From contig CAYPAU010000001.1 of the NCBI GenBank assembly GCA_964408825.1, forward strand, positions 84,024 to 148,023: 64,000 nucleotides of DNA. The letters are read 5' to 3'. Made by a program: the position numbers and the translations under genes. Positions 24,810 to 33,152 of this stretch are shown here, piece by piece. Source of the DNA: CAYPAU01 sp964408825 (GTDB lineage: Bacteria > Patescibacteriota > Microgenomatia > Levybacterales > UBA12049). Below the pieces are notes generated by a model that saw only the letters and a list, made by a program, of their open reading frames with translations, was not told where the DNA came from and made no database searches. The number at the start of each line of letters is the position of its first letter. The stretch's first letter is position 1.

Positions 24810-25991
24810 ATGATTGACAAGAAACTCTTCGTTTTACTTTTGGTAGTTTTTATTGATCTTTTGGGATTTGGAATAGTAATACCCATACTCCCTATCTTAA
24901 TTGAAAGAATCGGTGGGGGAGCATTTATGGTAGGAGTTATAATCTCCATTTTTTCTCTTTTCCAGTTTATTTTTGCTCCCATACTTGGAAGACTGTCTGA
25001 TAAATACGGCAGAAGACCAATCCTTATACTGACTGCTTTTATAAATTCTTTATCTTATTTCCTGATTTTCTTTTCACAAAGTTTATTTATTATCCTCGCT
25101 GCCCGAATTATTGCAGGTATCGGAAGTGCCAATCTCTCGGTTGCTACAGCCTATGTTGCAGATACATCCAAGTCCCATGAAAGAACAAAAAAGATGGCAT
25201 TAATCGGTTCAATATTTGGATTGGGTTTCATCATAGGCCCTCTTATAGGAGGAGTCGCATCTGAAAAAATTTCAACAAGCGCACCCTTTTTGATACCGGC
25301 GATTTTGTCATTAGTCAATACTGTTTTAATGTTCTTTGTCTTACCCGAATCAAATAAAATTCTTCAAAAGCATATAAAAATCGAGCTTTTTAGCTTAAGA
25401 GTTACCAGAGAAGTATTGCGTCCCAAGAATATGTCTTTCCTTCTTTTTCTTTTCTTCTTTGCAAATTTGGCCCTTGCACTTATTATAGGCGTCTTTCCTC
25501 TGTTCTCACATGAGAGGTTCGGCTGGAATGAAGCTCAAAACGGTTACTACTTCGGTCTTATAGGAGTGGGGTCTTTTATAACTCAGGCATTTTTAATAAG
25601 ATTTCTCTTGAAAAGATTTGACGAGACACAACTTATTAGACTTTCTCTTTTGGTTTTTGGTATCTCTATACTAATAGTAGGGTTTTCCCATTGGGGACTT
25701 TTGACGCTTTTTATCGGGCCATTTACTTCTTTTGGTTTTAGTCTCACAAACGTAAATGTTCAGTCTCTTATATCTTTAGAATCCAAACAGGACGAGCAGG
25801 GGATAGTCCTTGGTGTCGCACAATCTTTTGGCTCTATGGCAAGAGTTATCGGCCCTTTGATAGGCGGAACAATTGCAACTCTTAATTTGGGAGCCCCCTA
25901 TATCGTTTCAGGGATCTTTACTATTCTTATTCTCGTCTTCGGCCAGAATTATTTAAAATATATAAAAGCAACGAGAAAGGCAACGAAGTAA
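24810..25991 (+). CDS. MFS transporter, TetA/DHA1-like
   Basis: 393 residues, 12 predicted membrane segments. Motif A between helices 2 and 3, GRLSDKYGRRPILI near 62-75, and a motif C-like GLGFIIGPLIGG in helix 5 mark a drug:H+ antiporter of the tetracycline-efflux type. MFS proteins of this class export small molecules; the substrate cannot be inferred. Confidence 0.85.
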   Translation: MIDKKLFVLLLVVFIDLLGFGIVIPILPILIERIGGGAFMVGVIISIFSLFQFIFAPILGRLSDKYGRRPILILTAFINSLSYFLIFFSQSLFIILAARIIAGIGSANLSVATAYVADTSKSHERTKKMALIGSIFGLGFIIGPLIGGVASEKISTSAPFLIPAILSLVNTVLMFFVLPESNKILQKHIKIELFSLRVTREVLRPKNMSFLLFLFFFANLALALIIGVFPLFSHERFGWNEAQNGYYFGLIGVGSFITQAFLIRFLLKRFDETQLIRLSLLVFGISILIVGFSHWGLLTLFIGPFTSFGFSLTNVNVQSLISLESKQDEQGIVLGVAQSFGSMARVIGPLIGGTIATLNLGAPYIVSGIFTILILVFGQNYLKYIKATRKATK

Positions 25992-26000
25992 AGATATTTC

Positions 26001-26123
26001 ATGAAAAAATATAACTATATTTTATTCGATTGGGATGGTTGTCTGGGAAGAACGCTTGAAGTCCACCTAGATAGCTATAAAAGAAACAAAAGAAGACAAA
26101 ACCTATATGGGGATGCCCTATAA
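26001..26123 (+). pseudogene. Remnant of a HAD-superfamily hydrolase gene
   Basis: Forty codons beginning MKKYNYILFDWDGCLGRTLE, a clear HAD motif I (DxDGCL), followed by DSYK and then unrelated sequence and TAA. The cap domain and motifs II-IV are missing. It starts 9 bp after the MFS gene and appears to be the leftover 5' end of a deleted gene. Confidence 0.6.
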
Positions 26124-26177
26124 AGGTAAATCCTAATTTTTGTTTCCTAATCTAGAAAGAGTTTTTTTAAAAGAGAG

Positions 26178-26519
26178 TTAATAAGACCTTCCTCCTCTTG
26201 AGCCTCCTCCGCGTCTATCACTGCCCCTGTCCCCGCCTCGGAAGTTTCCTCCTCCAAAGTTTTCTCTGGGGACCATTGGTTTGGCTTCGTTTACAGTAAT
26301 TGCTCTTCCGTCAAGTGTTTGACCATTGAGTTTTTCGATTGCATCTTTTGCTTCTTGTTCATTTGACATTTCAACAAATCCAAATCCCTTTGATCTTCCG
26401 GAATATTTGTCTTTTATGATAGTTGCAGATACAACGTTTCCTGCTTGGGCAAAAAAGTTTTTAAGAGAGTCTTCGGTGGAATCCCAAGAGATTCCCCCAA
26501 CAAACAGTTTAGTTGCCAT
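26178..26519 (-). CDS. RRM-type RNA-binding protein with Gly/Arg tail
   Basis: 113 residues: one RNA recognition motif with RNP2 KLFVGGI (4-10) and RNP1 KGFGFVEM (44-51), then a Gly/Arg/Asp-rich tail from about 88. This matches the small cyanobacterial-type Rbp proteins induced by cold and binding single-stranded RNA. The start is fixed by GGAGGTGAT just upstream. A 5' leader of about 110 nt, rare in this window, suggests post-transcriptional control. Confidence 0.9.
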   Translation of the reverse strand: MATKLFVGGISWDSTEDSLKNFFAQAGNVVSATIIKDKYSGRSKGFGFVEMSNEQEAKDAIEKLNGQTLDGRAITVNEAKPMVPRENFGGGNFRGGDRGSDRRGGGSRGGRSY

Positions 26520-26636
26520 TAATTAATCACCTCCATTCTTTTATGAACCTGTACGAACACTTACTTCCTTAGACAACATCTGTTTATCGGGATATGCTAA
26601 AAGAAGAATGGGTACAAGATTACAATATTAGGACCT

Positions 26637-26665
26637 ATTATACACTATATTTTTAGGAAAACCAA
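26637..26665 (-). promoter_or_regulatory. Promoter of the RRM gene
   Basis: Minus strand TTGGTT (26665-26660), 17 bp, TATAAT (26642-26637). Transcription would start near 26630, leaving a leader of about 110 nt. Confidence 0.6.
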
Positions 26666-26671
26666 CAAGAA

Positions 26672-26701
26672 TTGCTCTAAGACTTCCCATTCTGTTATTC
26701 T
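26672..26701 (+). promoter_or_regulatory. Promoter of ppsA
   Basis: TTGCTC (26672-26677), 18 bp, TATTCT (26696-26701); ATG 26712 lies 10 nt after the -10. Confidence 0.5.
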
Positions 26702-26711
26702 AGATATTGGA

Positions 26712-29132
26712 ATGGATAAAAATCAAGCTTTAATTTTATGGTTTAACGAGCTGTCTCTTGCCGATGTAGGTTTGGTAGGCGGAAAAAATGCTTCCTTGGG
26801 AGAGATGTATTCCAACTTAACAAATCAGGGAATAGACGTTCCTGATGGTTTTGCAATAACGGCTTATGCTTACAGATTGTTTCTTCAAAAGGCAGGACTT
26901 GAAAATCAAATACAAGAAATTCTTTTTAAGCTTAAAAAAGATGATGTCGAAGATTTAAGAACAAGAGGGGAGAAAATAAGAAATCTTATTCTTTCTGCAA
27001 ATCTTCCTTTGGAGCTTATCCAAGAGATAAAAAAAGCCTATCAAAAATTGTCTGAAGTTTACGGGGAAAATACAGATGTTGCGGTAAGGTCATCCGCAAC
27101 TGCCGAGGATCTTCCGGGCGCATCGTTTGCAGGAGAGCAGGAGACTTTTTTAAATATCAAAGGATCGGATAATCTTTTGGATGCGGTAAGAAAATGTTTT
27201 GCTTCACTTTTTACAGACCGCGCAATCTCATATAGAGAGGATAAGGGATTTCCCCATCTTAAAGTTTATCTTTCCGTAGGAGTTCAAAAAATGGCAAGGT
27301 CGGACCTTGCCTCATCGGGTGTTGCATTTACCATAGATACGGAAACCGGATTTGACAAGGTGGTAATTATAAATAGCTCTTACGGGCTTGGTGAGGCAGT
27401 TGTTCAAGGTAAGGTGACTCCCGATGAGTTTGTAATTTTTAAACCTGCTCTTGAAAAGGGACTCTCGGCAATTATCTCAAAAAAACTTGGAGAAAAAAAT
27501 ACAAGGATCGTTTATGGAGAGGGTGGTTCCACCAAAGAGGAAGAAGTACCATCTGATCTTAAGGACAAATTTTCAATAAGCGATGAAGAGGCGCTCACGC
27601 TTTCTAAGTGGTGTGTAAAAATAGAGAAATATTTTTCAGAAAAATACGGAAAGTATCAGCCCATGGATATTGAATGGGCCAAAGACGGTAAACTTAATAA
27701 ACTTTTTATCATACAAGCCCGTCCTGAAACAGTTCAGTCAATAAAGAAAGAAAAAGCTTTTGAGGAGTATAAACTTCTTAAGACAGGCAAGATTCTTATA
27801 AAAGGAATTGCGGTGGGTACAAAGATAGCGACCGGCACAGTAAGGGTTTTGGAAACGGCAGAGGAGATAAACAAAATAAAAAAAGGAGACGTTCTGGTTA
27901 CAAAAATTACAGATCCCGACTGGGAGCCTGTCATGAAAGTGGCATCGGCAATCATAACAGATGAGGGAGGAAGAACCAGCCATGCCGCAATTGTTTCAAG
28001 AGAATTGGGGATACCCTGTATTGTCGGAGCAGGAAATGCTACGACTATTTTAAAAGAAGCTGGTGAGATAACAGTTGATTGTTCAAGCGGAGGGGAGGGG
28101 ATTGTCTATGAAGGGAGATTAAAATTTTCCGTGACTTCGCATAAGCTTTCGGATCTTCCCAAGCCAAAAACAAAAGTGATGGTAAATATAGGTTCTCCGG
28201 ATGAAGCGTTCAAGTATTTTTATCTTCCTGTTCAGGGCGTTGGTCTTGGTCGAATCGAATTTATAATAAACAATGTTATAAAGATTCACCCAAATTCTTT
28301 AATTAATTTTGAGGAGATTAAAAGAGATCCTAAGAAAGCGGATTTAATTGAGAAAATTGAAAGACAGACTAGGGGATATCAGGATAAAAAAGAATTTTAT
28401 GTCGATAAACTTTCAGAGGGGATTGCAAAAATTGCCGCGTCTTTCTGGCCCCATGATGTAATTATAAGATTTTCCGATTTTAAGACCAATGAGTACAGAA
28501 TGCTTTTGGGAGGAAGTATGTATGAGCCGGAGGAACAGAATCCGATGCTTGGTTTCAGAGGCGCATCAAGATATTATAATCCTGACTTTAGACAAGCCTT
28601 CGGACTTGAATGCCGGGCAATCTTAAGAGTAAGAGAAAAGATGGGACTTTCAAATGTAGTTCCTATGATTCCATTTTTAAGAACCTTAGAAGAAACAGAA
28701 AAAGTAATAAATACCATGAATGAGTTTGGTTTATCTAGAGAAAAAGACTCAAGCCTTCGGATTTATATGATGTGTGAGATTCCTTCCAATATAATTTTGG
28801 CGGAGGAATTTTTAAAATTTTTTGACGGGTTTTCTATCGGGTCCAACGATCTTTCGCAGCTAACGCTTGGCATAGACAGGGACTCAAATATTGTAGATAA
28901 AGTCGGGAACGAAAATGATGAGGCTGTAAGAAAACTTATAAAAGAGGCAATAGAAATTTGTTTAATGAAGAACAAATATATAGGAATCTGCGGGCAGGCT
29001 CCTTCCGATTTCCCGGATTTTACAGAGTTTCTTATTAAAAACAAAATAGACAGTATTTCCCTTAATCCCGATTCGATTCTCAGAATGCTAAATGTAATCT
29101 TTCAAGCCGAGAGGAAGATTTCCGATCTGTAA
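26712..29132 (+). CDS. ppsA: Phosphoenolpyruvate synthase
   Basis: Converts pyruvate, ATP and water to PEP, AMP and phosphate; it can also run toward ATP in organisms of this type. Three parts are visible: N-terminal ATP-binding domain (GGKNASLGEM near 23; VAVRSSATAEDLPGASFAG near 125), the phosphohistidine domain with GGRTSHAAIVSRELGIPC near 420, and the C-terminal TIM barrel ending with SIGSNDLSQL and ICGQAPSD (the Cys acid). 806 aa is full length. With the enolase-like and lactate dehydrogenase-like genes nearby it fits a fermentative lower glycolysis. Confidence 0.95.
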   Translation: MDKNQALILWFNELSLADVGLVGGKNASLGEMYSNLTNQGIDVPDGFAITAYAYRLFLQKAGLENQIQEILFKLKKDDVEDLRTRGEKIRNLILSANLPLELIQEIKKAYQKLSEVYGENTDVAVRSSATAEDLPGASFAGEQETFLNIKGSDNLLDAVRKCFASLFTDRAISYREDKGFPHLKVYLSVGVQKMARSDLASSGVAFTIDTETGFDKVVIINSSYGLGEAVVQGKVTPDEFVIFKPALEKGLSAIISKKLGEKNTRIVYGEGGSTKEEEVPSDLKDKFSISDEEALTLSKWCVKIEKYFSEKYGKYQPMDIEWAKDGKLNKLFIIQARPETVQSIKKEKAFEEYKLLKTGKILIKGIAVGTKIATGTVRVLETAEEINKIKKGDVLVTKITDPDWEPVMKVASAIITDEGGRTSHAAIVSRELGIPCIVGAGNATTILKEAGEITVDCSSGGEGIVYEGRLKFSVTSHKLSDLPKPKTKVMVNIGSPDEAFKYFYLPVQGVGLGRIEFIINNVIKIHPNSLINFEEIKRDPKKADLIEKIERQTRGYQDKKEFYVDKLSEGIAKIAASFWPHDVIIRFSDFKTNEYRMLLGGSMYEPEEQNPMLGFRGASRYYNPDFRQAFGLECRAILRVREKMGLSNVVPMIPFLRTLEETEKVINTMNEFGLSREKDSSLRIYMMCEIPSNIILAEEFLKFFDGFSIGSNDLSQLTLGIDRDSNIVDKVGNENDEAVRKLIKEAIEICLMKNKYIGICGQAPSDFPDFTEFLIKNKIDSISLNPDSILRMLNVIFQAERKISDL

Positions 29133-29136
29133 AAAT

Positions 29137-29547
29137 TTACTGCATTCTTTCCAGAAATTCGGCTGGTGTTAGGATGCTGATCTTTTTATACTCGCCTAAT
29201 TCCAAAAGCTCTTTGTCCCCCGTAACGATATATTGACACCTTCCTTCTATCGCCGCCTCAAGAACTCTGTTGTCATCCTTATCTTCAGTAATGTTTAGCG
29301 TCGTGCTTGGATGAACTTTTTTAAAATTTTTTTTAATAATTCTTTCAAATTGATCAATTCTTCTGGTTTCGAAATTAAACTTTTTGGCTAGTGTTTCTAC
29401 GAGTTCTGATATTAAAACAGGGGAAGTTATTGCAATAATTTTCCCCTCAATCACTAAATCGTAAATCTTCTGAGGTTTTCCTCCAAAAACATGCGCTGAG
29501 ATAAGAACATTTGTGTCTAAGAGGACTCTAGGAGGATTTTTTGCCAT
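29137..29547 (-). CDS. PIN-domain toxin
   Basis: Putative ribonuclease toxin of a type II module. The PIN acidic residues are visible: RVLLDTNVLIS near 8-18, SELVETLAKKF, TEDKDDNRVLEAA and YIVTGDKELLEL. 136 aa is normal. I chose ATG 29547; it overlaps the RHH gene by 20 bp, the usual antitoxin-first arrangement. Confidence 0.88.
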   Translation of the reverse strand: MAKNPPRVLLDTNVLISAHVFGGKPQKIYDLVIEGKIIAITSPVLISELVETLAKKFNFETRRIDQFERIIKKNFKKVHPSTTLNITEDKDDNRVLEAAIEGRCQYIVTGDKELLELGEYKKISILTPAEFLERMQ

Positions 29548-29779
29548 GCCTATACTCCCAGACAATTTTATTTACATCTTCCTCGCTTTTAATGCCCATC
29601 TTCTTACCAACAGTCTTTCCATATGCTAAAAGATCATCCCACTCCTGTTTTTTTTCCAAATACGATCTTAAAGCTTCTCTGATAAGCTCACTTCTGTTTC
29701 TATATTCTTTTTTAGCCCTTTTATCTACTTCTTTTATTAGTTCTCTAGGCAGAGCAATATTTAAAGTTTTTGTTTGCAT
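29528..29779 (-). CDS. Ribbon-helix-helix antitoxin
   Basis: 83 residues. N-terminal RHH fold: TLNIALPRELIKEVD (beta strand and helix 1) then RNRSELIREALRSYL (helix 2). The C-terminal part would bind the PIN toxin. ATG 29779 begins the fold exactly. It is expected to repress its own promoter; a palindrome overlaps the -10 box. Confidence 0.88.
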   Translation of the reverse strand: MQTKTLNIALPRELIKEVDKRAKKEYRNRSELIREALRSYLEKKQEWDDLLAYGKTVGKKMGIKSEEDVNKIVWEYRHGKKSS

Positions 29780-29802
29780 AGATTCGATCCCCTCACTACA
29801 AG

Positions 29803-29819
29803 TATACAAGTATTGTATA
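29803..29819. promoter_or_regulatory. Likely autoregulatory operator of the toxin-antitoxin pair
   Basis: TATACAA-GTA-TTGTATA, a perfect 7-3-7 inverted repeat covering the -10 box. A directly repeated ACAAGTA (29798-29804 and 29806-29812) runs into it. Confidence 0.6.
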
Positions 29820-29840
29820 TATTTTGTATTTACTTGTCAA
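29812..29840 (-). promoter_or_regulatory. Promoter of the toxin-antitoxin pair
   Basis: Minus strand TTGACA (29840-29835), 17 bp, TACAAT (29817-29812). Confidence 0.7.
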
Positions 29841-29864
29841 TAGTTATTGTTTTAGTATATTAGT

Positions 29865-30911
29865 TTATTGCATTCCGAGGTAAGAGAGGCGGTTGTATTT
29901 AGCGACTCTTTCTCCTCTGTCCATTCCTCCGAATTTTACGAAGTCCGCATCAACCCACAGCGCAAAATCTACGATCCAGTCATCTATGGTTTCCTCTCCT
30001 CTATGGGACACAATAATTTTAAGTTTGGCTTTTTTGGCAATTCTAACTGCTTCAAGGGTTCCCGAGATAGTTCCGTTTTGATTGGGTTTTATTACTGCCG
30101 CATTTATCGCTTTAAAATCTATGGCTTTTTGAAGCCTTTTTGGATTTGTAGCTGTTAAATCATCCCCAACTATCATTATTTTTTCGGAAAACCTTGAGCA
30201 GAAAGAAATCCACTCCTCCCAATCTTCATCGGGAAAAGGGTCCTCTATGGATTTTATATTATAATTTGAGACAAGCATGTCGAAATTTACCACTTGTCCT
30301 TCCCCAAAATTTGCTGCAGCATCCACGGCAATTTCTTTTTTGGGAAAAACTTTTTTGATAGTATCAAGTGCGATAATATTATCAAAACCTACGGGAGAAA
30401 ATCCTCCTTCTGCCCCTACGGTACTTTGCAAATTGTTTTTTTCAAGATAGGCTCTTAACATTTTAAAGTCTAAAATGGCCTCTCTTAAAGAATCCTCAAT
30501 TATCATAAATTCTTGCATAGAGATATTGGGATTTCCGTGTTTACCTCCTTCAAAAAGAAGAAGCATGAGTCGCGGGAATTTTAAATTTTGATGTTTAGAA
30601 ACTTTGGATTGAGCTTTCCAAAATGCTCCCGAGAGAGCAAGCGAAGCATTTCCTCCTAAGCCCAACTCATCGAGCCTTTTGTCAAGTTCTTCCTGTGTCC
30701 ATCTTTTATTTAATATAATATTTTTTATTTTTCTGATTTGAGATATTGCTTCGTCTGCGGTTACAATTCTTGCTTCATATTTTCCCGTAGAGATTCCGGC
30801 CGGTACGATAAGTTCTTCGGAGGTTCCATTTTCAAGTTCGATTTTAACTTTTATTGTCTCATTGCCAAGCGATGCTAAGGTTTTGCCTTCTGTTAAGTTT
30901 TTGATCCTCAT
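29865..30911 (-). CDS. Enolase-like protein, short and divergent
   Basis: 348 residues against about 420-430 for enolase. Conserved positions are present: PAGISTGKYEA, GGKHGNPNISMQEFM, the catalytic Glu/Asp set (IEDPFPDEDW, VGDDLT), Lys in AVIKPNQNGT, SHRGEETIDD and VKFGG. Missing are parts of the N-terminal and middle regions. It probably converts 2-phosphoglycerate to PEP, just upstream of PEP synthase chemistry, but a paralogue with another role is possible. Its start overlaps the dehydrogenase stop by 4 bp. Confidence 0.75.
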   Translation of the reverse strand: MRIKNLTEGKTLASLGNETIKVKIELENGTSEELIVPAGISTGKYEARIVTADEAISQIRKIKNIILNKRWTQEELDKRLDELGLGGNASLALSGAFWKAQSKVSKHQNLKFPRLMLLLFEGGKHGNPNISMQEFMIIEDSLREAILDFKMLRAYLEKNNLQSTVGAEGGFSPVGFDNIIALDTIKKVFPKKEIAVDAAANFGEGQVVNFDMLVSNYNIKSIEDPFPDEDWEEWISFCSRFSEKIMIVGDDLTATNPKRLQKAIDFKAINAAVIKPNQNGTISGTLEAVRIAKKAKLKIIVSHRGEETIDDWIVDFALWVDADFVKFGGMDRGERVAKYNRLSYLGMQ

Positions 30912-31903
30912 TCTACTATGTTTATTGGCTTCTGGTTAATAAATGCGTTTATATTTTCTACTGTTGTATCTAAAATTCTGTCGAGTGCCTCTTTGGAATT
31001 AAAGGCATTATGGGGAGTTATTAAAACTTTGGGATGGTTAAGCAAGATATGATTACCTATTAAAGTTTCATAATCTACTTCTTTTTTAAATCCGCGGGTT
31101 AATATTTCTGCTTCTTCCGCAAGCTCTCTTTCCTCTTCAAGTACATCAAGGGCCACCCCCTCAAGTATTCCTTGCTCAAGTCCTATTATTAAAGCCTCTG
31201 TATCAATCAGTCCTCCTCTTGCGGTATTAATTAGGTAGGACCCCTTTTTAAATTTGAGAATATTTTCAGTATTTATTAAATGTTTTGTTTGGGGAGTTAA
31301 GGGAAGGTGAAGCGTTATTACATCCGAATTCGCAAGAAGATTATCAAGTTCTGCATATTCAAAACCCACCTTTTCTTTAATTTGAGGATCTTTGCTTCTG
31401 GTAGAAACCAAAATCTTCATTCCAAATCCCTTTGCAATTTCTGCCACATTGATACCAATTTTTCCAAGCCCAATTATTCCTATTGTTTTTCCAAAGAGGT
31501 CTGTCCCTCTCAATTTACTGTGTTCAAAATTAAGAATTTTTGATTGGTTTATTGATTGGTATATTTTTCTGGTTAAGTTAAGGATTAGTCCAAATGTATA
31601 TTCCGCAACGGTTCTTGAACCATATTCAGGAATATTTGATATTTTTATCCCGGAAGTTCTGCAGTAGGGTTGATCAATGTTATCAAACCCTGTCGCCCTT
31701 ATGGAAATGAATTTAAGGTTTGGAAGTTTTTTAAGAGTTTTCTCATTTAGGGTAGAGTTTATAAAAGTTGAAACTATTTCGGAGTCTTTGAAAAGATCTG
31801 CGTTTTCTTCTGTAAGTTCATCCTCGTTAGAACCTGCATCCGGAAACTTATTTAAGAGACTTGTCTTCTCCCACTCTTGAACTTCAAAAAAAGAAATTTT
31901 CAT
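30908..31903 (-). CDS. D-lactate dehydrogenase-type 2-hydroxyacid dehydrogenase
   Basis: 331 residues. NAD-binding motif GIIGLGKIG near 140-150, NTARGG with the substrate-binding Arg near 233, and the catalytic His in ITPHNAF near 297. The length and the long segment before the His match the D-LDH/VanH branch. Likely role: regenerating NAD+ by reducing pyruvate to D-lactate. It is translationally coupled to the enolase-like gene. Confidence 0.87.
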   Translation of the reverse strand: MKISFFEVQEWEKTSLLNKFPDAGSNEDELTEENADLFKDSEIVSTFINSTLNEKTLKKLPNLKFISIRATGFDNIDQPYCRTSGIKISNIPEYGSRTVAEYTFGLILNLTRKIYQSINQSKILNFEHSKLRGTDLFGKTIGIIGLGKIGINVAEIAKGFGMKILVSTRSKDPQIKEKVGFEYAELDNLLANSDVITLHLPLTPQTKHLINTENILKFKKGSYLINTARGGLIDTEALIIGLEQGILEGVALDVLEEERELAEEAEILTRGFKKEVDYETLIGNHILLNHPKVLITPHNAFNSKEALDRILDTTVENINAFINQKPINIVE

Positions 31904-31910
31904 TAAGATA

Positions 31911-33032
31911 CTAAAGAGATAACCTTATTATTTTATCATCATTCTTCTTGGGAATGCCACGACCATCAGTATTACTTGTCAAAATATAAAGAGCTCCGTC
32001 GGGTCCTTCGACTACCTCTCTTATTCTTCCGTAATTTCCTTCAAAAAACTTACTTAATGAACCTGAACTTGGATCGTATTTGAACAAAGAAACACCCCTA
32101 AGTCCTGCAAAATAAAAAGCGTTTTTATGGAAGGTGAGGCCTGAGGGCGCCCAGGTCTCGGAACCGCTGTTTATTACAGGAGAGAATATACCGCTTTTGG
32201 TTTGGTCGCCCGTAACATTGGGCCAGCCGTAGTTTCCTCCCTTTTCTATTTTATTAAGTTCATCTTTTGCAGATGCTCCATGTTCTGTTGCCCAAAGATT
32301 GCCTTGATCATCCCAAGAGAGTCCCTGTACATTTCGGTGTCCGTATGAATAAACCTCATTATTAAAAGGATTCCCCGGAGCAGGTTTGCCTTGGTCCGTT
32401 ACTCTGAGAATTTTTCCGGCCAGTGAATTTTTATTTTGTGAAAGAGAAGGGTTTTGGGCATCTCCGGTTCCTATGTAAAGAAATCCGTCCGGCTCGCCTC
32501 GCTGAGTCGAAGCGGGTCCAAATTTTATTCTCCCGCCGTTATGATTAATATTCCCCGGGATATTGTCCACGATTATTTTTTCATCCTGAAAAGAGTTATT
32601 CTCAAAAACAAATCTCGAAACTCTGTTTAGGGTGCTGCCATTATTATTTTCAAAAGTATAATAAAGGTAAATATATTTGTTTTGATTAAAATCAGGATGA
32701 ATCGCAACTCCCATAAGTCCGCCTTCGCCTTGCGCTTTAACATTTGTAAGATCTGCAATTTGCTGGGGGTTTTCCTTAAATTCCTTATCGGTCAAAAGAA
32801 CTTGTCCTTCTCTTTGAGTCAGAAGGAAATCTCCGTTTGGGAGAAACGCAATCGCCCATGGGATTCTCAGATTTTTAGCAACAATGTCTTCTTTACCATA
32901 ATTTTTTTCTTGTTTAACGTTGTCCTGAGGTTTAAATATCTTGGGCATGCCTAGTTTTGAATTGTTGATCAGAAGAAGATATGCGGAGGTTCCAAGGATT
33001 AAGGTTATAAAAAACAACTTAATTTTTTTCAC
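31911..33032 (-). CDS. PQQ-dependent sugar dehydrogenase-type beta-propeller, membrane anchored
   Basis: 373 residues. N-terminal helix (about 4-22), then the soluble glucose/sorbosone dehydrogenase propeller: LRIPWAIAFLPNGDFLLTQREG, GGLMGVAIHPDF, YIGTGDAQNPSLSQ, YSYGHRNVQGL, GPDGALYIL. It oxidises sugars outside the cell if PQQ is supplied; CPR do not make PQQ. The motif FGPDGFLYIG is split by ASTQRGEP, encoded by a palindromic element at 32491-32516. GTG 33032 is 7 nt after TATAAT. Confidence 0.85.
   Translation of the reverse strand: MKKIKLFFITLILGTSAYLLLINNSKLGMPKIFKPQDNVKQEKNYGKEDIVAKNLRIPWAIAFLPNGDFLLTQREGQVLLTDKEFKENPQQIADLTNVKAQGEGGLMGVAIHPDFNQNKYIYLYYTFENNNGSTLNRVSRFVFENNSFQDEKIIVDNIPGNINHNGGRIKFGPASTQRGEPDGFLYIGTGDAQNPSLSQNKNSLAGKILRVTDQGKPAPGNPFNNEVYSYGHRNVQGLSWDDQGNLWATEHGASAKDELNKIEKGGNYGWPNVTGDQTKSGIFSPVINSGSETWAPSGLTFHKNAFYFAGLRGVSLFKYDPSSGSLSKFFEGNYGRIREVVEGPDGALYILTSNTDGRGIPKKNDDKIIRLSL
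32491..32516. repeat. In-frame palindromic element in the PQQ-type dehydrogenase gene
   Basis: On the minus strand CCCGCTTCG, ACT, then CAGCGAGGCGAGC. It splits a highly conserved motif by 8 residues (24 bp). A close copy lacking the ACT lies at 54846-54867. Confidence 0.8.
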
Positions 33033-33039
33033 ATTTTTT

Positions 33040-33045
33040 ATTATA
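33040..33045 (-). promoter_or_regulatory. -10 box of the PQQ-type dehydrogenase gene
   Basis: Minus-strand TATAAT, 7 nt before GTG 33032; no clear -35. Confidence 0.5.
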
Positions 33046-33077
33046 TTCTTAATTTCTTAAGTTTGCACACATAATTC

Positions 33078-33144
33078 TTGATCTCCCTAAAGCTATCTGT
33101 TATTATTTAATTTAATTAGTTAACCCTCCGGGGTTGACTTTTTT
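33078..33144 (+). promoter_or_regulatory. Promoter plus 5'-end hairpin of the GH-like gene
   Basis: TTGATC (33078-33083), 17 bp, TATTAT (33101-33106). Near the predicted start lies TTAACCC-TCCG-GGGTTGA followed by CTTTTTTT (about 33118-33144), a terminator-like hairpin placed directly before the start codon at 33153. It may attenuate or protect the mRNA. Confidence 0.4.
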
Positions 33145-33152
33145 TGAACAAA

